A DNA stretch of 19,059 nt from CAYNDB01 sp964395915 (GCA_964395915.1 CAYNDB010000042.1:1-19059), one strand, 5' to 3'. Positions 1 to 8,319 are shown, counted from the stretch's first letter. The notes: a model not told the origin generated them from the letters alone. Numbers and translations: made by a program.

Positions 1-310
1 GGCCGTTGCGCTTGATAAACTCTTTTGTGCCATCCAGCGGATCGACCAGCCAATATCTGTCCCACCCGCGCCGCTCCTCATATTCTGTTTGTTTGCACTC
101 CTCGGACAATATTGGCAAATCCGGCGTCAACGACTTTAAACCATCGACAATGACGTTGTTGGCTGCGATATCGGCGCGTGTTAAAGGTGAGTTGTCACTT
201 TTCAACTTTTCGCCGAAATCGTCGCTTTTGTAGACCTCCATGATGGTGTTCCCGGCATCGATGGCAAGGGAAACAATTTTGGAAAGAATCTCTTTATCGG
301 AGGGAAGCAT
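1..310 (-). CDS. cysQ: 3'(2'),5'-bisphosphate nucleotidase, CysQ-like (5' part only, cut by window edge)
   Basis: This is the N-terminal ~103 residues of an inositol-monophosphatase-fold, Mg-dependent phosphatase. The translation has the metal-binding motif DPLDGTKEF near residues 90-98, preceded by WLV, and an upstream SEE motif whose acidic residues are metal ligands in the family. WLVDPLDGTKEFI favours CysQ over general inositol monophosphatases. CysQ hydrolyses 3'-phosphoadenosine 5'-phosphate (PAP) to AMP, recycling a by-product of sulfate assimilation. The ATG at 310 is the first start after an in-frame TAG a few codons upstream; its Shine-Dalgarno is weak. The gene runs off the left edge, so the C-terminal half, including the second metal-site aspartate, cannot be assessed. 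It diverges from rmuC, with a good candidate promoter at 373-400. Confidence 0.85.
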   Translation of the reverse strand, partial: MLPSDKEILSKIVSLAIDAGNTIMEVYKSDDFGEKLKSDNSPLTRADIAANNVIVDGLKSLTPDLPILSEECKQTEYEERRGWDRYWLVDPLDGTKEFIKRNG

Positions 311-372
311 ATTTACACAAACCTATAAATCAGAGGGTTCAAGTTTATTTCCATACCCATTGTGTCTAATAT

Positions 373-400
373 ATTATAAATATGCATCTATACTTAACAA
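373..400 (-). promoter_or_regulatory. Candidate sigma-70 promoter for the cysQ-like gene
   Basis: On the minus strand, TTGTTA (395-400) and a perfect TATAAT (373-378) are separated by 16 bases. The predicted transcription start is near 366, leaving a leader of about 55 bases before the ATG at 310. The 112-base divergent region must also hold the rmuC promoter. A possible plus-strand -10 there is TATACT at 389-394, but it has no convincing -35. Confidence 0.45.
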
Positions 401-422
401 GTAATTATATCAGGGAAATTCC

Positions 423-1649
423 ATGGATTTGTTGTCTGTTCTAATTGTTTTTGTCGTTGGGTTTGCCTTAGGCTTTGGTGTTTTCTGGTGGACACAAAAA
501 AAAGCAGCCAAACAGCTTGCTGGTGAGCTGCTCCGTGAAAATGAAAACCAACGAAAAGAAAATATGGACGCTGTATTAGAAAGCCTGAAAGATAGCTTTG
601 GTAACCTGTCCTCCGAGGCTCTATCAAAGTCGAGCGAAGAGTTTTTTAAATTAGCCAAAGAAAAGTTAGGGTCGGAAAGGGAGCTAAACACGAAAGAGCT
701 CGACAGCAAAAAAGGGTTGATTGATCAACAGCTCCAGCGCATGACCTCCGAAATGGAAAAAGTTTCCAAACTAATGAACGAGCTTGAAAAAGATCGAGAA
801 AACAAGTTTGGAGAACTGGCGACCCAGCTAAAAACAACAAACGAACAAACAGTCGCCCTTACTAATATAACAAGCTCGCTGAATGAAGTGTTAGCCAGCG
901 CAAAGGCTAGAGGGGAATGGGGCGAAAGAATGGCGGAAGATGTTCTTCAGCTTGCAGGGTTCATTGAGAATATAAACTACCGGAAGCAGAAAAGTATTGC
1001 TGGAGGAAATATACCCGATTTCACATTCATGCTACCAAATGGTAAGGAAGTAAATATGGATGTCAAATTCCCTTTTGACAACTATCGGAAGTTCCTAGAA
1101 GCCGACTCAGAAACAGATAAGAATATATTCCGCAAAGATTTCCTGAAAGATGTAAAGGGCAGGATAAAGGAAGTGACTACCCGCGACTATATCAACTCTG
1201 AGCAAAATACATTGGACTATGTTCTTTTATTTATTCCAAATGAGCAAATTTACGCGTTTATCCATGAGCAGGACAGTTCCATCATGGATGACGGGATAAA
1301 AAATAAGGTTGTTTTTTGCTCCCCCATTACGCTTTTTGCAGTTTTGGCGGTGATTCGGCAGGCGGTTGAGAATTTTAATCTGGATCAAGCTTCTGACGAA
1401 ATACTATCCCATTACAAAGCGTTTAAAAAACAATGGGATTTGTTTACAAAGGCTCTGGAAGCTGTTGGAGACAAAATCGCGTCTACTAAAAAGGCGTATG
1501 ACGCTGTCATGGGGACCCGAAGAAGGGAATTGGAAAAACCACTAGAAAAAATTGAGAATCTCATAAAGCAACGTGAGTTGCCTATCACTTCGGAAGATGA
1601 TGGAGAGCTTCCTTTAGACAGTGACAATGTAACTCCGATAAGAAAATAG
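423..1649 (+). CDS. rmuC: DNA recombination protein RmuC family
   Basis: RmuC proteins limit recombination-associated genome rearrangement (inversions at short inverted repeats) and have a predicted nuclease-like core; the biochemical activity is poorly defined. The 408-residue protein has one N-terminal membrane anchor (residues ~3-23, ending FWW), a charged coiled coil (~25-150), and the conserved RmuC core. The core includes GEWGE (~164-168), PDFTFMLPNG, the VKFPFDNY block (~214-221), LFIPNEQ and FCSPITLFAVL. Length and domain order are normal for the family. The ATG at 423 follows CAGGGA at a suitable distance. The stop at 1649 lies four bases before the oppF ATG, so the two are almost certainly cotranscribed. 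The gene looks more AT-rich than the downstream genes, but I did not compute this. Confidence 0.93.
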   Translation: MDLLSVLIVFVVGFALGFGVFWWTQKKAAKQLAGELLRENENQRKENMDAVLESLKDSFGNLSSEALSKSSEEFFKLAKEKLGSERELNTKELDSKKGLIDQQLQRMTSEMEKVSKLMNELEKDRENKFGELATQLKTTNEQTVALTNITSSLNEVLASAKARGEWGERMAEDVLQLAGFIENINYRKQKSIAGGNIPDFTFMLPNGKEVNMDVKFPFDNYRKFLEADSETDKNIFRKDFLKDVKGRIKEVTTRDYINSEQNTLDYVLLFIPNEQIYAFIHEQDSSIMDDGIKNKVVFCSPITLFAVLAVIRQAVENFNLDQASDEILSHYKAFKKQWDLFTKALEAVGDKIASTKKAYDAVMGTRRRELEKPLEKIENLIKQRELPITSEDDGELPLDSDNVTPIRK

Positions 1650-1653
1650 CTAA

Positions 1654-2622
1654 ATGACAAATAACAACCTGCTTGAAGTTACAAACCTCAAAAAATATTT
1701 TCCGTTAAGGTCAGGAATTTTCTCCAAAGTCACAGGACATGTTCGCGCTGTCGATGGTATATCGTTTTATCTTGGACGTGGCGAAACTCTTGGCATGGTT
1801 GGAGAATCGGGTTGCGGCAAAACCACGGCAGGCAGAACAATCCTCCGGCTTATAGAGCCTACCGATGGCGAAATCAGATTCGACGGTGACGATGTGCTTA
1901 CTGTTCCTAAAAATGAAATGCGGCGTCTGAGAAAAAAAATGCAGATTATTTTTCAGGACCCATTCGCGTCGCTGAACCCAAGGATGACCATCGGGGCCAC
2001 TGTAGCCGAGCCTTTTCATATTCATAATATCGGGGAGAAAAAAGAGCGGATGGAAATGGCCGCCACCTTGCTTGCCAAAGTGGGGCTTGGCTCCGACAGT
2101 CTCAACAGGTATCCACACGAGTTTTCCGGCGGGCAACGTCAGCGGGTTGGTATAGCTCGCGCCATTGCGTTAAAGCCGAAACTTGTAGTGTGCGATGAGC
2201 CTGTCTCCGCTCTCGATGTCTCGATACAGGCGCAGGTGATCAACCTGCTTACCGACTTAAGGACAGAGTTTAATATGTCATACCTGTTCATCTCGCACGA
2301 TCTGGCGGTTGTCGAAAGGATGTGCGACAGGGTGGCGGTGATGTATCTTGGTAAAATAATGGAGATCGGCTCCGCGGAAAATATATACTCAACCCCAGCG
2401 CATCCATATACAGAGGCTCTTCTGTCCGCCACGCCTGTCCCGGACCCTGAGAACAAACAAATCAGGATACAGCTAAAAGGAGATGTGCCAAGCGCGATAA
2501 ACCCTCCTTCAGGATGTGTTTTTCACACACGATGCCCTTTGAAAAAGGATGAGTGCGCCAAAGTTGTCCCGGAACTTACCGAGAGAGGATCGGGACATTT
2601 CGCCGCCTGCATCGTTAGATGA
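1654..2622 (+). CDS. oppF: Oligopeptide/dipeptide ABC transporter ATP-binding protein (OppF/DppF family)
   Basis: This is the ATPase subunit of a peptide/nickel-type ABC importer, working on the cytoplasmic face of the inner membrane. Visible motifs are Walker A GESGCGKT (~50-57), Q-loop QDPFASLNPR, signature SGGQRQR (~158-164), Walker B ending in D181-E182, and H-loop His215. The C-terminal oligo_HPY region starts at HPYTEALL. Its tail carries four cysteines spaced C-x5-C-x6-C-x17-C; a comparable cluster binds an Fe-S centre in a characterised DppD. The 322-residue length is typical of OppF/DppF. No OppA, B, C or D homologue is in the window, so the partners must be elsewhere or the gene is an orphan. 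The start is four bases after rmuC, with no strong Shine-Dalgarno, which suggests translational coupling. The stop overlaps the larA ATG (ATGA). Confidence 0.93.
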   Translation: MTNNNLLEVTNLKKYFPLRSGIFSKVTGHVRAVDGISFYLGRGETLGMVGESGCGKTTAGRTILRLIEPTDGEIRFDGDDVLTVPKNEMRRLRKKMQIIFQDPFASLNPRMTIGATVAEPFHIHNIGEKKERMEMAATLLAKVGLGSDSLNRYPHEFSGGQRQRVGIARAIALKPKLVVCDEPVSALDVSIQAQVINLLTDLRTEFNMSYLFISHDLAVVERMCDRVAVMYLGKIMEIGSAENIYSTPAHPYTEALLSATPVPDPENKQIRIQLKGDVPSAINPPSGCVFHTRCPLKKDECAKVVPELTERGSGHFAACIVR

Positions 2623-3899
2623 CGGAAGTTGTGAAACTAAAGTATGGCCATGATGAGCTTGACCTCCTAACACCCGATAAGTCCGGATGCCGGACGGTAT
2701 CTGTCGAAAAAAAATTGGCGGCGCTTACAGATAAAAATGTGGAGCGCGTTCTGGACAACCCGGAAAACAGAGACAAGTTTGTAAACCTGTTTTCTCCGGG
2801 CGACAGTGTGACGATCATAGTTTCCGACATAACAAGATATACCGCCGCCGAAATTTTCCTGCCGGTCATGATCGCAAGGTTGAACAGCGCAGGAGTCCAG
2901 GATAACGCCATAACAATCCTTTTCGCCAACGGGACACATCGCAAACAGACTGATGAGGAAAAAGCCGCGCTGGTGGGGGCCGATATTTTCCGCCGCATAG
3001 AGTGTGTCGATCACGATGCGAATAACAGCGCTTTTTCTTTTTGCGGTTACAGCTTTGATGGCGCCGAAGTCCGTATAAACAGGCGTGCTATGGAATGCGA
3101 CAAGCTTGTTATAACAGGCGTGATCGCTTTTCACTACCTTGCCGGGTTTGGCGGTGGCAGGAAAGCTGTAATGCCTGGTGTCGCTTCCTTTGAGGATATT
3201 CAGAGGTATCATTATCTTTCCATGAACCCTGATGGAGCCGGGCGGCGGCCTGGCGTTGACACCGGCAAGCTCGACGGCAATCCCATGCATGAAGTGGCGA
3301 CTGCGGTTATGAATAAGGTTAACCCTGTTTTTCTTTTGAACACGGTTCTCGACAGCGATGGGAAAGCTGTGGAGGTTGTGGCTGGCGCTCCACTCGCCGC
3401 ATTCAACAGAGGTTGCAAGATAACGAGAAATATTTCGGAGGCTCCCATCGAAACTTTGGCGGATGTTGTTGTGGCTTCGTGCGGCGGGTACCCGAAGGAT
3501 ATAAATTTTATCCAATCACACAAGGCGTATGACAATGCTGTGAGGGCGTTGAAACCCGCCGGGAAGCTATTTTTAGCGGCAAAGTGCGAAGACGGGATCG
3601 GCAGCGATACGTTTCTTCCATGGTTCAGGCATGGCGGCGGAGCTGAAATAGATATGGCGCTTAGGGGTGAGGCTTTCAGGGTAAACGGGCAGACAGCCCT
3701 CGCAACCGCCATAAAAAGTGAGACATTCGAAACGGTTTTGCTTTCCGATATGGATCGGGACTCTGTAACAGTAATGGGCTTGAGGCCTGTCGCGAGTGAA
3801 AAAGATTTTCTTGCGGAAGCTTCAAATGCGCTTCACGAGGCTGTGACATCCCTGGTTATACCAGAAGGAGGATACGTTTTCCCTGTAGTTGTGAAGTAG
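2619..3899 (+). CDS. larA: LarA-family nickel-pincer 2-hydroxyacid racemase (lactate racemase-like, DUF2088)
   Basis: LarA enzymes interconvert D and L forms of 2-hydroxyacids, classically lactate, using a nickel-pincer nucleotide tethered to a lysine. The 426-residue length fits. The residues expected from the Lactobacillus plantarum enzyme (His108, His174, Lys184, His200) have counterparts at His107 (in NGTHR), His172 (FHYLAG), Lys182 (GGGRKAVMPG) and His198 (QRYH), with near-identical spacing. The protein therefore looks catalytically competent. The LarA superfamily also includes racemases and epimerases of other 2-hydroxyacids, so the lactate assignment is not certain. LarB, LarC and LarE, which build the cofactor, are not in this window. 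The ATG overlaps the oppF stop by four bases, so it is the last gene of the rmuC-oppF-larA run. It converges on the PBP1A gene with only 26 bases between stops and no recognisable terminator hairpin. Confidence 0.88.
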   Translation: MTEVVKLKYGHDELDLLTPDKSGCRTVSVEKKLAALTDKNVERVLDNPENRDKFVNLFSPGDSVTIIVSDITRYTAAEIFLPVMIARLNSAGVQDNAITILFANGTHRKQTDEEKAALVGADIFRRIECVDHDANNSAFSFCGYSFDGAEVRINRRAMECDKLVITGVIAFHYLAGFGGGRKAVMPGVASFEDIQRYHYLSMNPDGAGRRPGVDTGKLDGNPMHEVATAVMNKVNPVFLLNTVLDSDGKAVEVVAGAPLAAFNRGCKITRNISEAPIETLADVVVASCGGYPKDINFIQSHKAYDNAVRALKPAGKLFLAAKCEDGIGSDTFLPWFRHGGGAEIDMALRGEAFRVNGQTALATAIKSETFETVLLSDMDRDSVTVMGLRPVASEKDFLAEASNALHEAVTSLVIPEGGYVFPVVVK

Positions 3900-3925
3900 G
3901 TCGATTTATAAAGTAGACACTCCCC

Positions 3926-6304
3926 TTATAATCCTTTCCTGTTGTCCGCTCCCTCGCCATCTGTATCAGACTCATCACCGATGAATTTTGTTGGTTCCGC
4001 GCCGTCGCTGAAGGCCACGAATATAGCGTTTTCATCTTTTGATTTTGTCAGCAGGCCGCTGTTTTTATCCACTCGTACGAAAATAATATTTTCAGGGACT
4101 GGAAAATCTCTCACAGGGCTTCCCTCCAACGCCTTTTTCATAAACCCTTTCCACAGCGGGATAGCGGCGCGCGCTCCCGTTTCCCTTTTACCGAGCGGGG
4201 TATTATCATCCCTGCCGACCCACACCCCGCAAACGATATCCGGGGTGAAACCGATAAACCATGCGTCGATATTATTATTTGTGGTGCCGGTTTTTCCCGC
4301 TATCGGATAATTGAGTTTCAGGCTCCTCGCAGTGCCTTCCCGGACAACGTTTTTCATAATATCAGTCATCATAAAAGCTATATCCGGAGCTATTACAGGG
4401 GAAGATTCCGGCTCGTTTTTCTCAAGTATCTCGCCGTTCCTGTCTTCCACGGATTTTATGAACATAGATTTTGCCTTAACGCCTCCGTTGGCAAGAACAC
4501 CGTAGGCTGTCACCATCTCCTGAAGCGTCACGGGTGACGCGCCAAGGGCCAGCGAAAGGTTCGGCTCAAGTTTACTGGTTATTCCAAAGCGGCTGGCGTA
4601 GTCGAGCACAAACCTTATACCGATTTTTTTTAGCGCCTTTATGGTAACTATGTTGCGTGAATGGGTTACCGCGTTGCGGATTGTTGTCGGGCCGAAAAAT
4701 TTCTCTTCGAAGTTCATAGGTTTCCACCCCTTAAACTCTGTTAGCGCCCTGTCGAAAATTATCGGAGAATCAATTATTATCGAAGCGGGTGTAAACCCAT
4801 ACTCCAGAGCCGCTGTGTAGATGATCGGTTTAAACGATGATCCCGGCTGGCGCAGGGCCTGAACCGCGCGGTTGAATTTGCTCGTTTTGGGATCATACCC
4901 GCCGATCATCGCCAGGATATAGCCTGTTCGAGGGTCTGTGGCAAGAAGCGCGCCCTGAACAGCTGGTATTTGTTCGAGAGCAAGAGGAAGAGAACCGTCA
5001 TCGTAGGGTTTGCCTTTAAGAATCCGGACTTCCACGATGTCGCCACGCTTAAGGACTCTACGCGCGTCTCTGATCCGAGTAGAAAAAAGAGCGTTTTTTT
5101 TCGGGTTCACCTTGTGCGCCCAGGACATGTTTCTTATGGAAATGCGTCCCCTGGCGTTCTCAAAGCCTATATCAACTTTCCTTCTATCGACGGTCAGGAC
5201 AAGACCTTTAAGCTTGCTTCCCTGGCTATATAGTGGAGTCTCATCTCCGCTCCAACCCCTTGGAGGGTTCAGCTTGCTCCACTCTATAACCTCACCACCA
5301 TCGATATCCACAAACCCCACCGGACCGCGATATCCCAGTCTTTTATCATCTTTTTCCAACCCAGCGCGCACCGCCTCTCTGGCGTATCGCTGTAAAGAAA
5401 GATCAAGGGTTGTGCGAACAGTTAACCCGCCGCGATACAGCTTTGTGGCGCCATATTTTTTTTCAAGATAACGCCGGACATGTTCGGCGAACCATGGAGC
5501 CTTGTTCTTCGGTTTTTTGCGACCCGCCAGACGGAACGGCTCATCCATGATGGTCTCTCGTTGCGAGGGGGTTATGGCCTCGACAGCCACAAGGCGGTTT
5601 AACACATGGGTTCTGCGAAGTTTGGCGCGTTTTTCGTTATTATACGGGGAATAGTTGTTTGGCGCTTTTGGAAGACCGGCTATAAGCGCCATTTCAGCGA
5701 CGGTTAACTCACCCAGGTGTTTACCAAAATATGTCTGCGCCGCCGCTTCCACCCCATACGCCCCATGTCCGTAATAAACGTGATTCAGGTACAAACCAAG
5801 AATCTCGTCCTTTGTATATTTTCTGTCGATTTCTATAGATAGGATCGCCTCTTTTATTTTTCTGGTGAATGTTCTCTCAGGCGTTAACAGCAGACGCTTG
5901 GCCACCTGCTGTGTTATTGAGCTTCCACCCTGTACAACCCGGCCCGCTTTCAGGTTCGCGAAAAACGCGCGGACAATCCCTTCCAGGTTCAAGCCATGAT
6001 GTTCGTAGAACGATACGTCCTCCACGGCTATTGTCGCCGTTCTGAGAGTCATTGGTATCTTCGATAGCGGAACCAGTATCCGCTTTTCCACGTAATATTC
6101 CGCTATCAACTGGTCACTGTTGTCATACAGCCTTGTAACGAGGCTGGGCTCATATCGGCCAAGTGAAGAAACGTCCGGCAGGTCTCTTGTAAATGTATAA
6201 TAAATATACCCGACCGCTCCCGCGCCGACCACCAGAGAGCCAATGGCGATAAAGGAAAGCGCTTTAAACGCTCTTTTGAGGCGGCTTTTCCTTTTTCTTA
6301 CCAC
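3926..6304 (-). CDS. Penicillin-binding protein 1A family, bifunctional glycosyltransferase/transpeptidase
   Basis: This class A PBP polymerises lipid II and cross-links peptidoglycan at the periplasmic face of the inner membrane. With the GTG start at 6304 it has 792 residues. A basic N-terminus leads to a membrane anchor (~16-36). The GT51 domain has catalytic Glu95 in EDVSFYEHHG, then GGSSITQQ and the DEILGLYLN motif. A middle OB-like domain follows, then a transpeptidase with SSFK (Ser489), SRN and KTGTT (Lys671). The same frame stays open to an ATG at 6439, but those 45 extra residues overlap udg4 and are rich in Cys, Arg and Lys, unlike a PBP N-terminus. GTG 6304 lies one base after the udg4 stop, pointing to translational coupling, although no clear Shine-Dalgarno is visible. 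It is the last gene of the coaBC-udg4-PBP1A block. Confidence 0.93.
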   Translation of the reverse strand: MVRKRKSRLKRAFKALSFIAIGSLVVGAGAVGYIYYTFTRDLPDVSSLGRYEPSLVTRLYDNSDQLIAEYYVEKRILVPLSKIPMTLRTATIAVEDVSFYEHHGLNLEGIVRAFFANLKAGRVVQGGSSITQQVAKRLLLTPERTFTRKIKEAILSIEIDRKYTKDEILGLYLNHVYYGHGAYGVEAAAQTYFGKHLGELTVAEMALIAGLPKAPNNYSPYNNEKRAKLRRTHVLNRLVAVEAITPSQRETIMDEPFRLAGRKKPKNKAPWFAEHVRRYLEKKYGATKLYRGGLTVRTTLDLSLQRYAREAVRAGLEKDDKRLGYRGPVGFVDIDGGEVIEWSKLNPPRGWSGDETPLYSQGSKLKGLVLTVDRRKVDIGFENARGRISIRNMSWAHKVNPKKNALFSTRIRDARRVLKRGDIVEVRILKGKPYDDGSLPLALEQIPAVQGALLATDPRTGYILAMIGGYDPKTSKFNRAVQALRQPGSSFKPIIYTAALEYGFTPASIIIDSPIIFDRALTEFKGWKPMNFEEKFFGPTTIRNAVTHSRNIVTIKALKKIGIRFVLDYASRFGITSKLEPNLSLALGASPVTLQEMVTAYGVLANGGVKAKSMFIKSVEDRNGEILEKNEPESSPVIAPDIAFMMTDIMKNVVREGTARSLKLNYPIAGKTGTTNNNIDAWFIGFTPDIVCGVWVGRDDNTPLGKRETGARAAIPLWKGFMKKALEGSPVRDFPVPENIIFVRVDKNSGLLTKSKDENAIFVAFSDGAEPTKFIGDESDTDGEGADNRKGL

Positions 6305-6305
6305 T

Positions 6306-7049
6306 TCAGGCTGCTTTTGGAGGGATAGGCATACCGAGCTTGCGCAAGACCATTTGAAGGTCGGCCCACGCTTCTTTTTTTGCCGGCGGGTTGCGAAGAA
6401 GATACGCCGGGTGAAACGTTGGCAGCAACGGGGCGCCATGATACGAATGAAATTCGCCGCGAAGCCTTGATATTGGATCTTTTGTCTTTAACAAGGTTTT
6501 CGCCGATACGGCGCCTAGCGCGACTATGACCTCAGGTTTTATAGCCTCGATCTGCGATATCAGATATTCTTCGCATAGCTCCACCTCGGAAGGGAGAGGA
6601 TCACGGTTTCCCGGCGGCCGGCATTTTAATATATTGGCTATATATACTTCGTCTCTGCGGAGCCCCATAGCCTCTATCATTTTCGTCAAAAGCTTGCCCG
6701 CCCTGCCGACGAAAGGCTCCCCTTCCTTATCCTCATTTGCGCCCGGAGCCTCTCCTATGAACATGAGGCGAGCGTTATTAGACCCCACACCGAACACCGT
6801 GTTTGTCCTTGTTTTTGACAGGTCGCACTTATGGCAGGAAACCACTTCCGTTTCTATGGTCTCAAGATTTTTTCTCATATTTTTATTATTGACCGAAGTT
6901 TTAACCGATGGGGTTCCGCCCGAACTCACACGCTTCAGCCAGTCTTTCCCTTGACCCGCTTCAACGTTTGTATGCCCGTACAATTGAAGCGTTTCAAGCT
7001 CAAGTCGAAGGTTTGCGAGTCTGGCGAGCGTTATTTCATCCCCGTCCAC
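6306..7049 (-). CDS. Family 4 (Fe-S) uracil-DNA glycosylase
   Basis: The enzyme removes uracil, produced by cytosine deamination, from DNA as the first step of base excision repair. Motif 1 is GEAPGANEDKEGEPFVG (~99-115) and motif 2 is HPAYLLRNP near the C-terminus. Four cysteines, Cys72, Cys75, Cys143 and Cys159, match the [4Fe-4S] ligand pattern of family 4; the 16-residue step between the last two equals that of the Thermus enzyme. The GTG start at 7049 overlaps the coaBC stop by 14 bases, with AGGA about ten bases upstream. This gives a ~57-residue N-terminal extension with a predicted helix (LARLANLRLELETLQLYG) before the catalytic core. An ATG at 6878 (Met58) would give a core-only protein but has no Shine-Dalgarno. 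The stop lies one base before the PBP1A GTG. Confidence 0.92.
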   Translation of the reverse strand: MDGDEITLARLANLRLELETLQLYGHTNVEAGQGKDWLKRVSSGGTPSVKTSVNNKNMRKNLETIETEVVSCHKCDLSKTRTNTVFGVGSNNARLMFIGEAPGANEDKEGEPFVGRAGKLLTKMIEAMGLRRDEVYIANILKCRPPGNRDPLPSEVELCEEYLISQIEAIKPEVIVALGAVSAKTLLKTKDPISRLRGEFHSYHGAPLLPTFHPAYLLRNPPAKKEAWADLQMVLRKLGMPIPPKAA

Positions 7050-8265
7050 CGTCTACTTTTCCTTTGCCTGTTTCCATATTTTCGCGTAGTACGCTCGCCA
7101 TTTTATCAAGTATTATGTTCGCAATATCGCTTTTAAGCCCCCTCGGCGGGTTCAGGACTTCTCCATATCTTGGTATTATGGTCACTTCGTTGTAATCGGA
7201 TCCGAAGCCTATATCGCTTCTCGACACGTCATTCACAACAATCATGTCCATATTCTTTTCTATCAGCTTTTTCTTGCCATATTCTGTGACGCGCTCGGTC
7301 TCCGCCGCGAAGCCTACAACAATTTGTCTGCGTTTACGCCGGCACATCTCTGCGATGATGTCAGGATTCGGGGCAAGTGTCAGGGTGAAAGTATCTTTCT
7401 TTTTAACTTTTTTCTCCGCAACACGCATTACATGATAGTCGCCCACAGCCGCCGTCATGATGAGCGCGTCCGAGTTATCGAATCTTGTGAAAATAGCGGA
7501 GCGCATCTCCTCTGCGGTGTTTATATGCACAGTTTCAATGTCATCGGGAAGAGGTATCTCAACAGACCCCGCAATAAGGGTAGCGTTTGCTCCCCGTCTT
7601 GCCGCAGCTTTGGCGATCTCAACCCCCATTTTGCCTGAAGAGCGATTTCCGATAAAGCGAACAGGGTCGACAGGCTCCCTCGTTCCACCCGTTGTCACGA
7701 TGATTTTAAGGCCCGCAAGATCGCGTCTTAACGCCAATTTTTCGGCGACAGCGGAGACGATATCCTCTACCGGCGAAAGCTTGCCAACTCCTTCATCTCC
7801 ACAAGCCAGCTCCCCGGATACCGGGCCTATGAATGTGACACCTCGTTTTCCAAGCTTTGCCATATTTTCCTGAACAGCTATGTTGTTGTACATTTTACTG
7901 TTCATCGCAGGCGCCATAATAACCGGCAGGTCGGAGGCTATAAGCATGGTGGAAAGTTGATCGTCCGCTATGCCGTTTGCCATTTTTCCGATGATATTGG
8001 CGGTAGCTGGAGCGACGACAATAAGCGTAGCCTCCCTTGGCAGGGTGATATGCGGTATTGGCTCCTCGCCAGGCTTTGGAAACCGCGCGCGCAATACATT
8101 GTTACCTGTCAGAGCTTCAAATGTAAGCGGGGTGATGAACTCTTCGGCGCTTTTTGTCATCACTACGTGGACGGAGAGTCCCATCTCCATAAGTCTTCGG
8201 GCTATATCCGCAGCCTTATATGCGGCGATGCCGCCAGTTACGCCTAGTATGATTTTCGTTTTCAT
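7036..8265 (-). CDS. coaBC: Bifunctional phosphopantothenoylcysteine decarboxylase / phosphopantothenate-cysteine ligase
   Basis: CoaBC carries out two consecutive cytoplasmic steps of coenzyme A synthesis: CTP-dependent joining of cysteine to 4'-phosphopantothenate, then FMN-dependent decarboxylation to 4'-phosphopantetheine. The 409-residue length is normal. The CoaC half begins with the flavoprotein motif GVTGGIAAYK and has catalytic His72 (PHITL), Asn122 (APAMN) and Cys155 (GELACGDEG), each offset by three from E. coli His75, Asn125 and Cys158. The CoaB half begins near TTGGTREPVDPVRFIGNRSSGKMG and contains AAVGDY, a KKVKKK lysine cluster, GFAAET and VVNDVS. The ATG at 8265 has a good Shine-Dalgarno (AAGGTGG, seven bases upstream). 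A candidate promoter lies at 8320-8347. The stop overlaps the udg4 start by 14 bases. Confidence 0.96.
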   Translation of the reverse strand: MKTKIILGVTGGIAAYKAADIARRLMEMGLSVHVVMTKSAEEFITPLTFEALTGNNVLRARFPKPGEEPIPHITLPREATLIVVAPATANIIGKMANGIADDQLSTMLIASDLPVIMAPAMNSKMYNNIAVQENMAKLGKRGVTFIGPVSGELACGDEGVGKLSPVEDIVSAVAEKLALRRDLAGLKIIVTTGGTREPVDPVRFIGNRSSGKMGVEIAKAAARRGANATLIAGSVEIPLPDDIETVHINTAEEMRSAIFTRFDNSDALIMTAAVGDYHVMRVAEKKVKKKDTFTLTLAPNPDIIAEMCRRKRRQIVVGFAAETERVTEYGKKKLIEKNMDMIVVNDVSRSDIGFGSDYNEVTIIPRYGEVLNPPRGLKSDIANIILDKMASVLRENMETGKGKVDGGRG

Positions 8266-8319
8266 TATGATCCACCTTGTTTCAATATTAGTTGAACACA
8301 GATCGCAAGGTAAAGGATA

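Noticed and set aside
2667..3515. 282-residue open frame on the minus strand
   Set aside because: It is antisense to larA, whose catalytic residues and family match are clear. The translated frame has no recognisable domain.
3900..3925. Bidirectional terminator between the convergent larA and PBP1A genes
   Set aside because: The 26 bases contain no inverted repeat with a T-run in either direction.
6305..6439. N-terminal 45-residue extension of PBP1A from ATG 6439
   Set aside because: It lies entirely within the udg4 coding region, is rich in Cys, Arg and Lys, and does not resemble PBP1A N-termini. The GTG at 6304 directly before the membrane anchor is preferred.
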